Shown piece after piece: positions 8,419 to 16,493 of a DNA stretch of 64,000 nucleotides (position 1 is the first letter of the stretch; every line of letters begins with the position of its first letter). Location of the stretch: positions 1,364,001 to 1,428,000 of the forward strand of contig NZ_QGNZ01000001.1 in assembly GCF_003173595.1 (NCBI RefSeq). The letters are read 5' to 3'. Source of the DNA: Pedobacter yonginensis. GTDB lineage: Bacteria; Bacteroidota; Bacteroidia; Sphingobacteriales; Sphingobacteriaceae. The notes under the pieces were generated by a model. The model saw nothing but the letters and a program-made list of their open reading frames with translations, was not told where the DNA came from and did not search any database. Both the position numbers and the translations under genes were made by a program.

Positions 8419-9021
8419 TTACTCTGGTTTAATTTCACTCGTAGAGAAACTATTGCCGCTTAATTTATATTGGTAGGTTTTAACAATCTTCTTGGTGCTA
8501 TCGGCAGGATCGGTTACCGGAAAGGAACGAAACAAATCGCCATTTTTGATAAAAAACTTGTCATTTCCCTCATAACCTTTTTTTTGAGTTGTACTTAGCG
8601 AAGGGAAGCCAATTTTATTGAAATTGTTTCCTGCGTATTCAAACACGTTCAAATCGTACACATTTTTTTTACTCAAAAGCTGTACGTAAAGCTCAGGGTT
8701 GCCGTCATTATCCAAATCCATATTCCAAACATCTGTCATGATGCCTTTACGTTCAACAGCAGTAGATTTAAAATTAGAATGTACAGAATCTGACATCAGA
8801 ATTTGGTAACCACCAATAGAATCGACTCCCTTACCCCAGCTCAGCACTTCAAAATTCAATCCGGGTTTTACCTCTATATCTTTATAAAATCGAAAAGGGT
8901 TTTTCTCAACTTTGGTTGGTTCTACTTTTACTTCTTTTGGTTTCTCTTCTGTACAGGCAAAACAAAACAGCACCCCTGCTACTAACAAAAGATGCTGTAA
9001 TGTATATTTCTTAGTTTTCAT
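8419..9021 (-). CDS. Hypothetical lipoprotein
   Basis: A protein of about 200 residues with a lipoprotein signal: a basic N-terminus, a hydrophobic core and lipobox-like CFAC before TEEKP. The chosen start is the Met that places the basic MKTKK directly before the hydrophobic core; an upstream Met at 9033 is possible. After a Lys/Glu/Val linker follows a domain containing DLDNDGNPELYVQ (about 110-122), which resembles the Asp-rich calcium loop of FG-GAP/VCBS repeats. It lies 9 bases from the kinase gene and is probably co-transcribed. Function unknown. Confidence 0.78.
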   Translation of the reverse strand: MKTKKYTLQHLLLVAGVLFCFACTEEKPKEVKVEPTKVEKNPFRFYKDIEVKPGLNFEVLSWGKGVDSIGGYQILMSDSVHSNFKSTAVERKGIMTDVWNMDLDNDGNPELYVQLLSKKNVYDLNVFEYAGNNFNKIGFPSLSTTQKKGYEGNDKFFIKNGDLFRSFPVTDPADSTKKIVKTYQYKLSGNSFSTSEIKPE

Positions 9022-9079
9022 TTTGTGGAACATTTTGTTTGTCCCAAATTAGCGATTTAACGCTTTAAAACAAAAGATT

Positions 9080-10990
9080 TTATTTTTTAACCTCGGTTTT
9101 AACATCTGGCGCACCATTGTTTAGAAGGGTTTCAATAACCACACTTCTTCTTCCGCTAGGCACGATAACAATTGTTTTCAAAGTTCTCTTCTCTCCCTGC
9201 GGTACCGATACTTTAAATGGCGCCGAGTATAGGAAAGCATTTTCTGATGGGCGAGATTCATCCAACGAGTAATAAATTTTTGCACCAGCAACAGGTGCCT
9301 TTAAATCAATTGTAAATTCTCCGCCAGTAAGTGCTTTATCACTTTGCCCAATGGCTGTAGGCACCCAATAGTTGATGCCAGCTTTATCCATTTTGGCTAA
9401 ATGGACTGGCAGGCGGTCTTCAGTAAAGTTTTTTAAATCTTTACGAGAAACCGGACTCCAAGCAATTTCTGACAATGCCAATAAACGTGGAAAGGCATGA
9501 TTTTCAGCTTTTTCTGGGGTTTTAATATATTCTGTCCATAGGTTTGCTTGTACCCCAATAACGTGTTTGCCTTGCTCGGTGGTCAAAACTTTTGGAATTG
9601 GATCATAAGCATATACTTTTTGGTAAGGAGCAAAACCACCTATAGTTACCGGTTCATCAGGCGAATTGGATTGCTTATGATCGATGTACAAACCCATTGA
9701 ACCCGGCGTCATAATTACATCGTGATTTTGTTGAGCCGCCGCTATACCTCCAGCTTCTCCCCTCCAACTCATAACAGTAGCGTTTGGCGCAAGGCCTCCT
9801 TCTAAGATTTCATCCCAACCAATAATTGAACGACCCTTTTCATTAAGATGCTTTTCTATCGTTTGGATAAAATAACTCTGTAACTCATGTTCATCTTTTA
9901 AGCCTTTTTCTTTCATTAAATTCTGACAAAAAGCAGATTCTTTCCAATAGGTTTTTGGGGCTTCATCGCCTCCGATGTGAATGTATTTGGACGGAAAGAT
10001 CGAAATCACTTCATCCAATATATTTTCTAAAAATGTAAAGGTATTTTCTGACGGAACAAAAATATCATCAAATACGCCCCAGGTTTGTTGCACCTGCTTT
10101 CCCTTTTTGCTGCCCGCCCAAGCGGTTTTATCACTCACAAAAGTATCTCGATCGGGAAAGCAGCTCAATTCTGGATAAGATGCAATGGCAGCTGAAGCGT
10201 GACCTGGCAATTCTATTTCCGGAATTACCGTAATGTATCGCTCTGCCGCATATTTTACAATTTCTTTAGCTTCATTTTGAGTGTAGAAGCCTTTAACTTC
10301 GTTAAGATAGTTGCCTATTCCGGGATAATGACCGATGATGGTACCGTTTCGCGATGAGCCAACCGCAGTAAGTTTTGGGTATTTTTTAATTTCCAGCCTC
10401 CAGCCTTGGTCATCGGTTAAGTGCCAATGAAAGGTATTAATTTTGTAATAAGCCAATTGATCGATGTATTTCTTGATAAAAGAAATCGGGAAGAAATGAC
10501 GGGAAACATCCAGCATGGTGCCACGGTATTTGAAACGTGGATAATCGGTAATGCTTACTGCTGGAATGTTGATTTTATCATTTACTTTTTCAGGCAACAT
10601 TTGCATGGCGGATTGCACTGCATAAAACAATCCTGCTCCTTTACCCGTAAGTAAAATTTGGTTTGGGGTCACCTTAATGTTGTACCCTTCTTCAGGCAAC
10701 TGATCTGCTCCAACAGATGTGATTACAATTGCTTTTTGATTGGCTTGTAAATCTCTCACTTCGCGTAACGAAAAGCCAGCTTTCGTTACAATAAACGCAT
10801 TTAATAATTCGCTCATTTTTGCACCTTCAGCACCGGTAGCTTTTAATACTACGGTTTTATCGAGTACAAAATTCCCGTTGTTTTTGGTAATGGATACCGG
10901 TGCAGGAATAATGCCTAGATTTACATCGCTCTGCGCATAAGCGGATGTACTGATTAGGGCACAAATAAAAGTCGAAAGAATTTTGTTCAT
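9080..10990 (-). CDS. Secreted beta-N-acetylhexosaminidase (GH20)
   Basis: Glycoside hydrolase that removes terminal GlcNAc or GalNAc from chitin fragments, glycans or peptidoglycan pieces, outside the cytoplasm. The 636 residues begin with a signal peptide (MNKILSTFICALISTSAYA). A GH20 N-terminal domain (about 25-150) is followed by the TIM barrel with FHWHLTDDQGWR (about 190-201), PEIELPGHA and the catalytic Asp-Glu pair in HIGGDEAP (about 336-343). A C-terminal Fn3/chitobiase-like segment follows (about 545-630). Single gene with no carbohydrate uptake genes beside it. Confidence 0.95.
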   Translation of the reverse strand: MNKILSTFICALISTSAYAQSDVNLGIIPAPVSITKNNGNFVLDKTVVLKATGAEGAKMSELLNAFIVTKAGFSLREVRDLQANQKAIVITSVGADQLPEEGYNIKVTPNQILLTGKGAGLFYAVQSAMQMLPEKVNDKINIPAVSITDYPRFKYRGTMLDVSRHFFPISFIKKYIDQLAYYKINTFHWHLTDDQGWRLEIKKYPKLTAVGSSRNGTIIGHYPGIGNYLNEVKGFYTQNEAKEIVKYAAERYITVIPEIELPGHASAAIASYPELSCFPDRDTFVSDKTAWAGSKKGKQVQQTWGVFDDIFVPSENTFTFLENILDEVISIFPSKYIHIGGDEAPKTYWKESAFCQNLMKEKGLKDEHELQSYFIQTIEKHLNEKGRSIIGWDEILEGGLAPNATVMSWRGEAGGIAAAQQNHDVIMTPGSMGLYIDHKQSNSPDEPVTIGGFAPYQKVYAYDPIPKVLTTEQGKHVIGVQANLWTEYIKTPEKAENHAFPRLLALSEIAWSPVSRKDLKNFTEDRLPVHLAKMDKAGINYWVPTAIGQSDKALTGGEFTIDLKAPVAGAKIYYSLDESRPSENAFLYSAPFKVSVPQGEKRTLKTIVIVPSGRRSVVIETLLNNGAPDVKTEVKK

Positions 10991-11163
10991 GTTTTAAAAT
11001 TGGTTTAGGGATAATACTTGGGTTATTTATTACAATATAGAGATTAGAACCACTCCATTTATCTCACTTTTTCGTTACACTACCAATCAAACGTTCGGGT
11101 AGTATCTTTTTGGGGTATAGGATGTTATCGCTTTATTTTAAAATAGATTAATAAAGTTAAGGC

Positions 11164-11190
11164 AAAAAAAAAGAGAAACCATTTCTGATT
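11164..11190 (-). terminator. Possible terminator of trxB
   Basis: On the minus strand AGAAA-TGG-TTTCT is followed by C and nine T, 30 to 55 bases beyond the trxB stop. The stem is only 5 bp, so this is a weak call. Confidence 0.4.
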
Positions 11191-11219
11191 CCTCCTTTTC
11201 AAAAGATAACAAAATCTTC

Positions 11220-12176
11220 TTATGCCTCTACAGGATGTTCTTTTGCAGCCAAATAGCGTTCAGCATCAAGCGCGGCCATACAGCCAGAACCCGCAGCAGT
11301 TACCGCTTGTCTGTAATACATATCTTGAACATCGCCACAGGCAAAAACACCTTCAATATTAGTTAAAGTAGAACCTGGCTTGGTTAACAGGTAACCTGTT
11401 TCATCCATATTTAGTTGCCCCTTAAAAATATCGGTGTTCGGTTTGTGGCCAATGGCAACAAAAAACCCTTCCACTGCAATCTCAGTTTCTTCATTGGTTT
11501 TATTGTTCAAAACCTTAACCGCTGTAACGTTCTTTCCGTTTCCTAAAATTTCTTGCGTTTCGGTATTGTAATGCACAATAATGTTTGGTGTGGCCAATAC
11601 ACGACTAACCATTGCTTTTGATGCTCTAAATTCGTCTCTACGCACCAATAGGTGTACCGTTTTACAAAGTTTAGCTAAATAGGTAGCTTCTTCTGCGGCA
11701 GTATCTCCTGCCCCAACAATGGCTACATCTTGTCCTTTAAAAAAGAAACCATCGCAAACTGCACAGGCTGAAACACCAAAACCATTATATTGTTGCTCAC
11801 TTGGTAAACCCAGCCATTTGGCAGTTGCACCAGTTGCAATAATTACCGTATCAGCGGTGATGGTTTTAATTTCATCAACAACTACTTTGTGCGGTGTTGA
11901 TGAAAAATCTACCGAACTGATGTAACCAAAGCGAATATCTGTACCGAAACGTTCGGCTTGCTTGCGGAAATCTTCCATCATTTCTGGCCCCATAATTCCT
12001 TCTGGGTAACCTGGAAAGTTCTCTACATCAGTGGTTTGGGTAAGTTGTCCGCCGGCTTGCATTCCGGTGTACATAATTGGTTTTAAATCAGCTCGGGCTG
12101 CATAAATGGCTGCAGTATAACCCGCTGGACCAGAGCCTATAATTAAACACTGAACGTGTTCGTTTTCTTGTGACAT
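11220..12176 (-). CDS. trxB: Thioredoxin-disulfide reductase
   Basis: NADPH-dependent flavoenzyme that reduces thioredoxin in the cytosol. The 318 residues show the FAD-binding GSGPAGYTAAIYAAR (about 13-27), the redox-active CAVC (about 136-139) followed by DGFF, the NADPH-binding GAGDTAAEEA (about 155-164) and the C-terminal FAD motif GVFACGDVQD. Length and motif order are those of the low-molecular-weight bacterial enzyme. Single gene with its own promoter. Confidence 0.96.
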   Translation of the reverse strand: MSQENEHVQCLIIGSGPAGYTAAIYAARADLKPIMYTGMQAGGQLTQTTDVENFPGYPEGIMGPEMMEDFRKQAERFGTDIRFGYISSVDFSSTPHKVVVDEIKTITADTVIIATGATAKWLGLPSEQQYNGFGVSACAVCDGFFFKGQDVAIVGAGDTAAEEATYLAKLCKTVHLLVRRDEFRASKAMVSRVLATPNIIVHYNTETQEILGNGKNVTAVKVLNNKTNEETEIAVEGFFVAIGHKPNTDIFKGQLNMDETGYLLTKPGSTLTNIEGVFACGDVQDMYYRQAVTAAGSGCMAALDAERYLAAKEHPVEA

Positions 12177-12210
12177 TATATCGTATGTTTGAAATTCATA
12201 AATTGGAGTA

Positions 12211-12241
12211 CAAATTTAAGGCTTTAAATAATGATCAGCAA
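12211..12241 (-). promoter_or_regulatory. Promoter of trxB
   Basis: Minus-strand TAAATTTG (12211-12218) with TTG (12239-12241) 20 bases upstream fits TTG-N17-20-TAnnTTTG. It lies 35 bases before the trxB start codon. Confidence 0.65.
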
Positions 12242-12322
12242 GTACGCATTGTCAACATAGTTTACTTATTAACAAATCTCTATAAATGTATCCAGTAACA
12301 ACATTAGCATGAAATCGACTGT

Positions 12323-13951
12323 CTAGGTTTGGATCATGCCCACATTAAATTTTTTCGTTATTGGAGATTGATTAGCCGCTTCTATTCCCATAGAAATTAC
12401 CTTTCTGGTTTCCAAAGGATCGATAATACCATCTACCCAAAGTCTTGCAGCTGCATAATATGGAGTGGTTTGGCTGTCGTACCGATCTGTAATTTCTTTT
12501 AAAAGTTCGGCTTCCTTTTCTGGTGTGATGATTTCGCCATTAGCTTTTAATGAAGCTTCTTGAATTTGTAATAATGTTTTTGCGGCCTGCGAACCGCCCA
12601 TTACCGCAATTTTCGCAGATGGCCAAGCATAAATTAACCTTGGATCGTAAGCTTTTCCACACATGGCATAATTGCCTGCACCATAAGAGTTTCCGATTAC
12701 AATGGTAAATTTCGGTACCACAGAGTTGGCAACTGCATTCACCATTTTGGCCCCATCTTTAATAATACCGCCGTGTTCGGAGCGGCTTCCTACCATAAAT
12801 CCGGTAACATCTTGAAGAAATACCAATGGGATTTTCTTCTGGTTGCAATTCATTATAAATCGGGCAGCTTTATCGGCACTGTCAGAATATATTACGCCAC
12901 CAAACTGCATCTCTCCTTTTTTGGATTTTACAACCTTACGTTGGTTGGCAACGATTCCGACAGCCCACCCGTCTATTCTACCCAAGCCGCAAATGATGCT
13001 CTGTCCGTAGCCTTTTTTATATTCTTCAAATTCAGAAGCATCAACCAAGCGATTGATGATGTCCATCATTTCATATTGCTTCTCCCTATTTTCGGGAAAG
13101 AGGCCATAAATTTCCGATTCTTTTTCTTTTGGTTTTACGGATGCTATCCGATCGAAACCGGCGTTTTGAGGAGCGCCCAACATGCTCATAATGTTGCGGA
13201 TGCTATCTAAGCAGGCTTCATCATTTGGATGTTTATAATCGGTTACGCCAGATATTTCGCAGTGTGTAGATGCACCACCTAAAGTTTCGTTATCTACTTC
13301 TTCGCCAATGGCCGATTTAACCAAATATGAACCTGCTAAAAATACCGAACCCGTGCCTTCAACAATCATGGCTTCATCGCTCATAATTGGAAGGTATGCG
13401 CCGCCAGCAACACAGGCACCCATAATAGCCGAAATTTGAACTATGCCTTCTGACGACATTAAGGCGTTATTCCTAAACATTCTTCCAAAATGTTCTTTAT
13501 CTGGAAATATTTCATCCTGCATGGGTAAATACACGCCAGCACTATCTACCAGATAAATTACAGGCAAACGGTTTTCCATAGCAATTTCTTGAGCGCGAAG
13601 ATTCTTTTTGGCGGTCATAGGAAACCAAGCGCCAGCCTTTACAGTTGCATCGTTAGCAATAATCATACACTGCCTGCCACTCACATATCCAATTCCGCAA
13701 ACCACCCCTGCCGATGGGCAACCGCCTTGTTCGGCGTACATTCCATCAGCGGTGAACGCCCCAACTTCCAAAAATTCAGATCCTGCATCAATCAGATATT
13801 CAATGCGTTCTCTAGCCAACAATTTGCCTTTCGCTTTTTGTTTGGCTGCATTTTTTTCACCTCCGCCTAAATGAATTTTTTTAAGCTTCGTTTTGAGCTC
13901 GTAAACCAGCTGTTTATTAATGTCTTCGTTTTTGTTGAATTCGATATTCAT
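12323..13951 (-). CDS. Acyl-CoA carboxylase beta (carboxyltransferase) subunit, methylcrotonyl-CoA type
   Basis: Biotin-dependent carboxyltransferase half-enzyme that passes carboxyl from biotin to an acyl-CoA. The 542 residues cover both crotonase-like halves: the N-terminal half with GKLLARERIEYLIDAGSEF and the AGAWFPMTAKK segment, and the C-terminal half with GVIYSDSADKAARFI, FLQDVTGFMVG and GNSYGAGNYAMCG. The glycine-rich oxyanion segments (GACVAGGAYLP; GNSYGAGNYAM) are intact. Length and the YAEQGGCPSAG stretch favour the methylcrotonyl-CoA (leucine degradation) subunit over the propionyl-CoA type. No biotin-carboxylase alpha subunit lies in the window. Confidence 0.88.
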   Translation of the reverse strand: MNIEFNKNEDINKQLVYELKTKLKKIHLGGGEKNAAKQKAKGKLLARERIEYLIDAGSEFLEVGAFTADGMYAEQGGCPSAGVVCGIGYVSGRQCMIIANDATVKAGAWFPMTAKKNLRAQEIAMENRLPVIYLVDSAGVYLPMQDEIFPDKEHFGRMFRNNALMSSEGIVQISAIMGACVAGGAYLPIMSDEAMIVEGTGSVFLAGSYLVKSAIGEEVDNETLGGASTHCEISGVTDYKHPNDEACLDSIRNIMSMLGAPQNAGFDRIASVKPKEKESEIYGLFPENREKQYEMMDIINRLVDASEFEEYKKGYGQSIICGLGRIDGWAVGIVANQRKVVKSKKGEMQFGGVIYSDSADKAARFIMNCNQKKIPLVFLQDVTGFMVGSRSEHGGIIKDGAKMVNAVANSVVPKFTIVIGNSYGAGNYAMCGKAYDPRLIYAWPSAKIAVMGGSQAAKTLLQIQEASLKANGEIITPEKEAELLKEITDRYDSQTTPYYAAARLWVDGIIDPLETRKVISMGIEAANQSPITKKFNVGMIQT

Positions 13952-14125
13952 GCAGGCAATTTAAATTTATTTTTAGATAATATCGGTGAGACTGATTTGG
14001 TTTCTGGTATAGCAATCAACCAGTTTAGGTGACGAAAATGCGTTGATTTGCTTTATTCTTTAATAAAAATCTGGCATTTACGCAGTTAATACATTTAAAA
14101 TAATAATTTTGAGTAAACCAAAACA

Positions 14126-14569
14126 ATGGAGCTTACCATCAATATTCCTGCATTATTATTTCCAGCCATTAGTTTAATTATGCTGGCTTATACCAACAGA
14201 TTTTTAGCTTTGGCTACCTTAGTGCGCAGTTTAAAAGCCAAGTATGAAGATGGAGAAAAAACATCCGGCTTGCACAAGCAAATCAAGAACTTGAGGTATC
14301 GTTTGAAATTGATCAAAAACATGCAGGCTTTTGGGGTGCTCAGCTTTGCAAGTTGTTTGTTTTGTATGTTTTTTATCTATCTAGAATGGCAAACCGTTGC
14401 CGAAATACTTTTTGCACTAAGCCTAATCTTTTTTATGATTTCGCTAATTATTTCATTAATTGAAATTCAGATTAGCACCACCGCGCTTGAACTCGAGTTA
14501 AGCACTTTGGAAGATTTGGAAGATCCTTCCATAGGTGGTTTTATTAAAAAGAAATTTAAAAAAGACTAG
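14126..14569 (+). CDS. DUF2721-like membrane protein
   Basis: A 147-residue protein with three hydrophobic segments (about 8-28, 73-92 and 96-118) separated by a basic loop (RSLKAKYEDGEKTSGLHKQ). Length, topology and the early PAISLIMLAYTNRFLAL segment match the uncharacterised DUF2721 family. It stands alone between the carboxylase gene and a convergent hydratase gene. No function is known for the family. Confidence 0.8.
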   Translation: MELTINIPALLFPAISLIMLAYTNRFLALATLVRSLKAKYEDGEKTSGLHKQIKNLRYRLKLIKNMQAFGVLSFASCLFCMFFIYLEWQTVAEILFALSLIFFMISLIISLIEIQISTTALELELSTLEDLEDPSIGGFIKKKFKKD

Positions 14570-14622
14570 TATAAAATGATCAAAAGCCGATCTCGGCAAG
14601 GGATAGTTCTTTAACAAAAAAA

Positions 14623-15087
14623 CTAGGCGGTAATAAAATGATATAAAAACACCACTTCGCCGTTAAATGCTGGTTTCTTTTGTCCTTCAATTTCCATTTC
14701 AATACCCATATTCACTTTGGTAACGCCACGAAGATTAATGATTGATGCTAATTTTGCTTTCAACCTTACACGGCTATTAACGGTTACAGGTTGCGCAAAT
14801 CGCAAACTTTCTATGCCGTAATTAATTTCCATTTTTAGATTTTGGATATCAACAATTTCTTTCCATAGATAAGGAATTAAGGAGAGTGTTAAATAGCCAT
14901 GGGCAATGGTTGCGCCAAATGGACCCTCATTTTTTGCTCTTTCTTCATCAACATGAATCCACTGGTGATCGAGGGTAGCATCTGCAAACTTATTAATCTG
15001 CTCTTGTGTAATAGTATGCCATGATGAAACGCCTAATTCTTTACCGAGATGTTGTTCAAATTCTGCGTGACTGGTAATAACTTGCAT
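14623..15087 (-). CDS. MaoC-like (R)-specific enoyl-CoA hydratase
   Basis: Single hot-dog domain protein of 154 residues that would hydrate trans-2-enoyl-CoA to (R)-3-hydroxyacyl-CoA. The hydratase-2 motif is clear: FADATLDHQWIHVD (about 34-47), with the catalytic Asp and His, followed by GPFGATIAHGYLTLSL (about 54-69). The family also includes members of unknown substrate. It lies near the acyl-CoA carboxylase gene but is separated by an opposing gene, so a shared pathway is not shown. Confidence 0.88.
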   Translation of the reverse strand: MQVITSHAEFEQHLGKELGVSSWHTITQEQINKFADATLDHQWIHVDEERAKNEGPFGATIAHGYLTLSLIPYLWKEIVDIQNLKMEINYGIESLRFAQPVTVNSRVRLKAKLASIINLRGVTKVNMGIEMEIEGQKKPAFNGEVVFLYHFITA

Positions 15088-15158
15088 TTTTATAAATTAT
15101 ATTATTGCTTAACTGTTCTTTCTTAAATATTGTTTTTCTGGACGTAAACGATTGGTGC

Positions 15159-15752
15159 CTAGCTCAAGTTTCTGTCTCTAAACCAAACCTCATCGGGTAT
15201 AGCAGAGAAACCATCCATTTTTTCGATTAAGGTTGTGGCCTCAGCTTCGTTAAACACAAGATCCCTGTTGGCAGGTTTTAGAAACCGACTTTGAACCATC
15301 ATGTCCATTTGGGCGAACAATGGATCGTAAAAACCGTTTACGTTTAATACACCTATGGGTTTATTATGCAAGCCCAATTGAAGCCAGGTTAGCACTTCAA
15401 AAAACTCTTCCAACGTGCCAAAACCTCCAGGCAAAATAATGAAGCCATCACTTAAATCGGCCATTTTTTGTTTCCTTTGGTGCATGTTTTCGGTAATAAT
15501 CATTTCGGTAACGCCTTTGTGTCCAACTTCCTTATCCATCAAAAATTGAGGAATTACGCCAGTTACCAATCCATTTAAAGCGAGTACGTCATCAGCCAAA
15601 ACGCCCATAACACCTACGCTACCACCACCATAAACCAATCTGATTTCTTGATTAACAAGGGTTTCAGCGAGTTGTTTTATTGCATTTCGCAATTGTAAAT
15701 CGCCGTTAAAGTTTGAGCCACAATACACACAAACCGACTTAAGCTTATTCAT
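15159..15752 (-). CDS. LOG family protein (nucleoside 5'-monophosphate phosphoribohydrolase)
   Basis: Rossmann-type protein of 197 residues in the 'lysine decarboxylase-like' LOG family. The members studied release the base from (cytokinin) riboside monophosphates; none are lysine decarboxylases. The diagnostic PGGFGTLEEFFEVLTW (about 108-123) is intact, as is the N-terminal VCVYCGSNFNGD and the RLVYGGGSVGVMG segment. Same strand as the MaoC-like gene, 71 bases upstream of it. Physiological substrate unknown. Confidence 0.9.
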   Translation of the reverse strand: MNKLKSVCVYCGSNFNGDLQLRNAIKQLAETLVNQEIRLVYGGGSVGVMGVLADDVLALNGLVTGVIPQFLMDKEVGHKGVTEMIITENMHQRKQKMADLSDGFIILPGGFGTLEEFFEVLTWLQLGLHNKPIGVLNVNGFYDPLFAQMDMMVQSRFLKPANRDLVFNEAEATTLIEKMDGFSAIPDEVWFRDRNLS

Positions 15753-16428
15753 TCTGAGAAAAATTTATCGAAGTTAAGATTTTATCCTTTCCCAACAATT
15801 TTAAATTCTGCACAAAACTGTTACCGTTTCTTTTTTTATGGTTTATAACAGTATAACCATAGTTTATTTTAGTTTTTATTGATTTGATGATTTCGCTGTT
15901 CATCGGTTCATATGATGGTTATCTTGATCGAGGGAACCCTCACCTACAGTCAAGCAACCTATCAAAAGGCACAATTTTCATTTTTAATTGAAACCCAGCA
16001 AATCATTCACAGCAAGTAAAATAAAAATTTGAAAAGCAATTGCAGCAATACTTCGGTTGGGTTCGGTCCCGCTCTACCTCCAAGCGCTATGAAAAATAGC
16101 GGCTTTCCGCCTTATCGGGTTTAGTTTGCACTTGCCGTACATAAATTAACATATTGGGTGCAGCCTGTATTATAATTCAATTTTTGTTTAAGGTAGCCAA
16201 ATAATACTTTGCAATAGAAATCAACAATGATTTTTAAAAGGCAAATTATGCTTGCGAATATTGCATCGCTACTTTTATGCCCTTTTGTTTCTTTTGTGGT
16301 TCAAAATAAAATTTTGTTTGCTATCATTATTTTGGTTTATGATACGGCCTCATCTGCTAAGACACCAAATTTCAGATTAATAGCGATGACATCGTCAAAT
16401 TGTGCCCAAATTAACAGCCATCAAGAAT
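15753..16428. other. Intergenic region with one solo repeat element
   Basis: No gene is supported here. A solo copy of the structured repeat family lies at about 16035-16124. A 67-codon frame at 16227-16430 has no recognisable homology or ribosome-binding site and runs into the terminator of the next gene. Confidence 0.5.
16035..16124 (-). repeat. Solo copy of the structured repeat family
   Basis: Read on the minus strand: TAAACCCGATAAGGCGG (ending at 16123), then GCCGCTAT-TTTTC-ATAGCGC hairpin, then GGTAGAGCGGGACCG. Box order, spacing and hairpin loop match the elements in arrays A2, A3 and A4, while the stem sequence is different. The terminal GTTCATTTCC box is degenerate. This is the only unamplified copy noticed. 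Confidence 0.7.
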
Positions 16429-16460
16429 AAAAAAAAGCGCCGAATACATCCGACGCCTTC
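16429..16460 (-). terminator. Rho-independent terminator of the TonB receptor gene
   Basis: On the minus strand GCGTCGGA-TGTA-TTCGGCGC forms an 8-bp stem with two G-T pairs, followed by eight T. It starts about 35 bases beyond the receptor stop codon. Confidence 0.75.
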
Positions 16461-16493
16461 TAACCAAATATAAGAGAGAAAAAAGATTAAATG

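Noticed and set aside
12773..13210. 145-codon frame opposite the carboxylase gene
   Set aside because: It is antisense to a complete, motif-bearing gene and shows no recognisable protein features.
16227..16430. 67-codon plus-strand frame
   Set aside because: No family, no ribosome-binding site, and it ends in the terminator of the TonB receptor gene.
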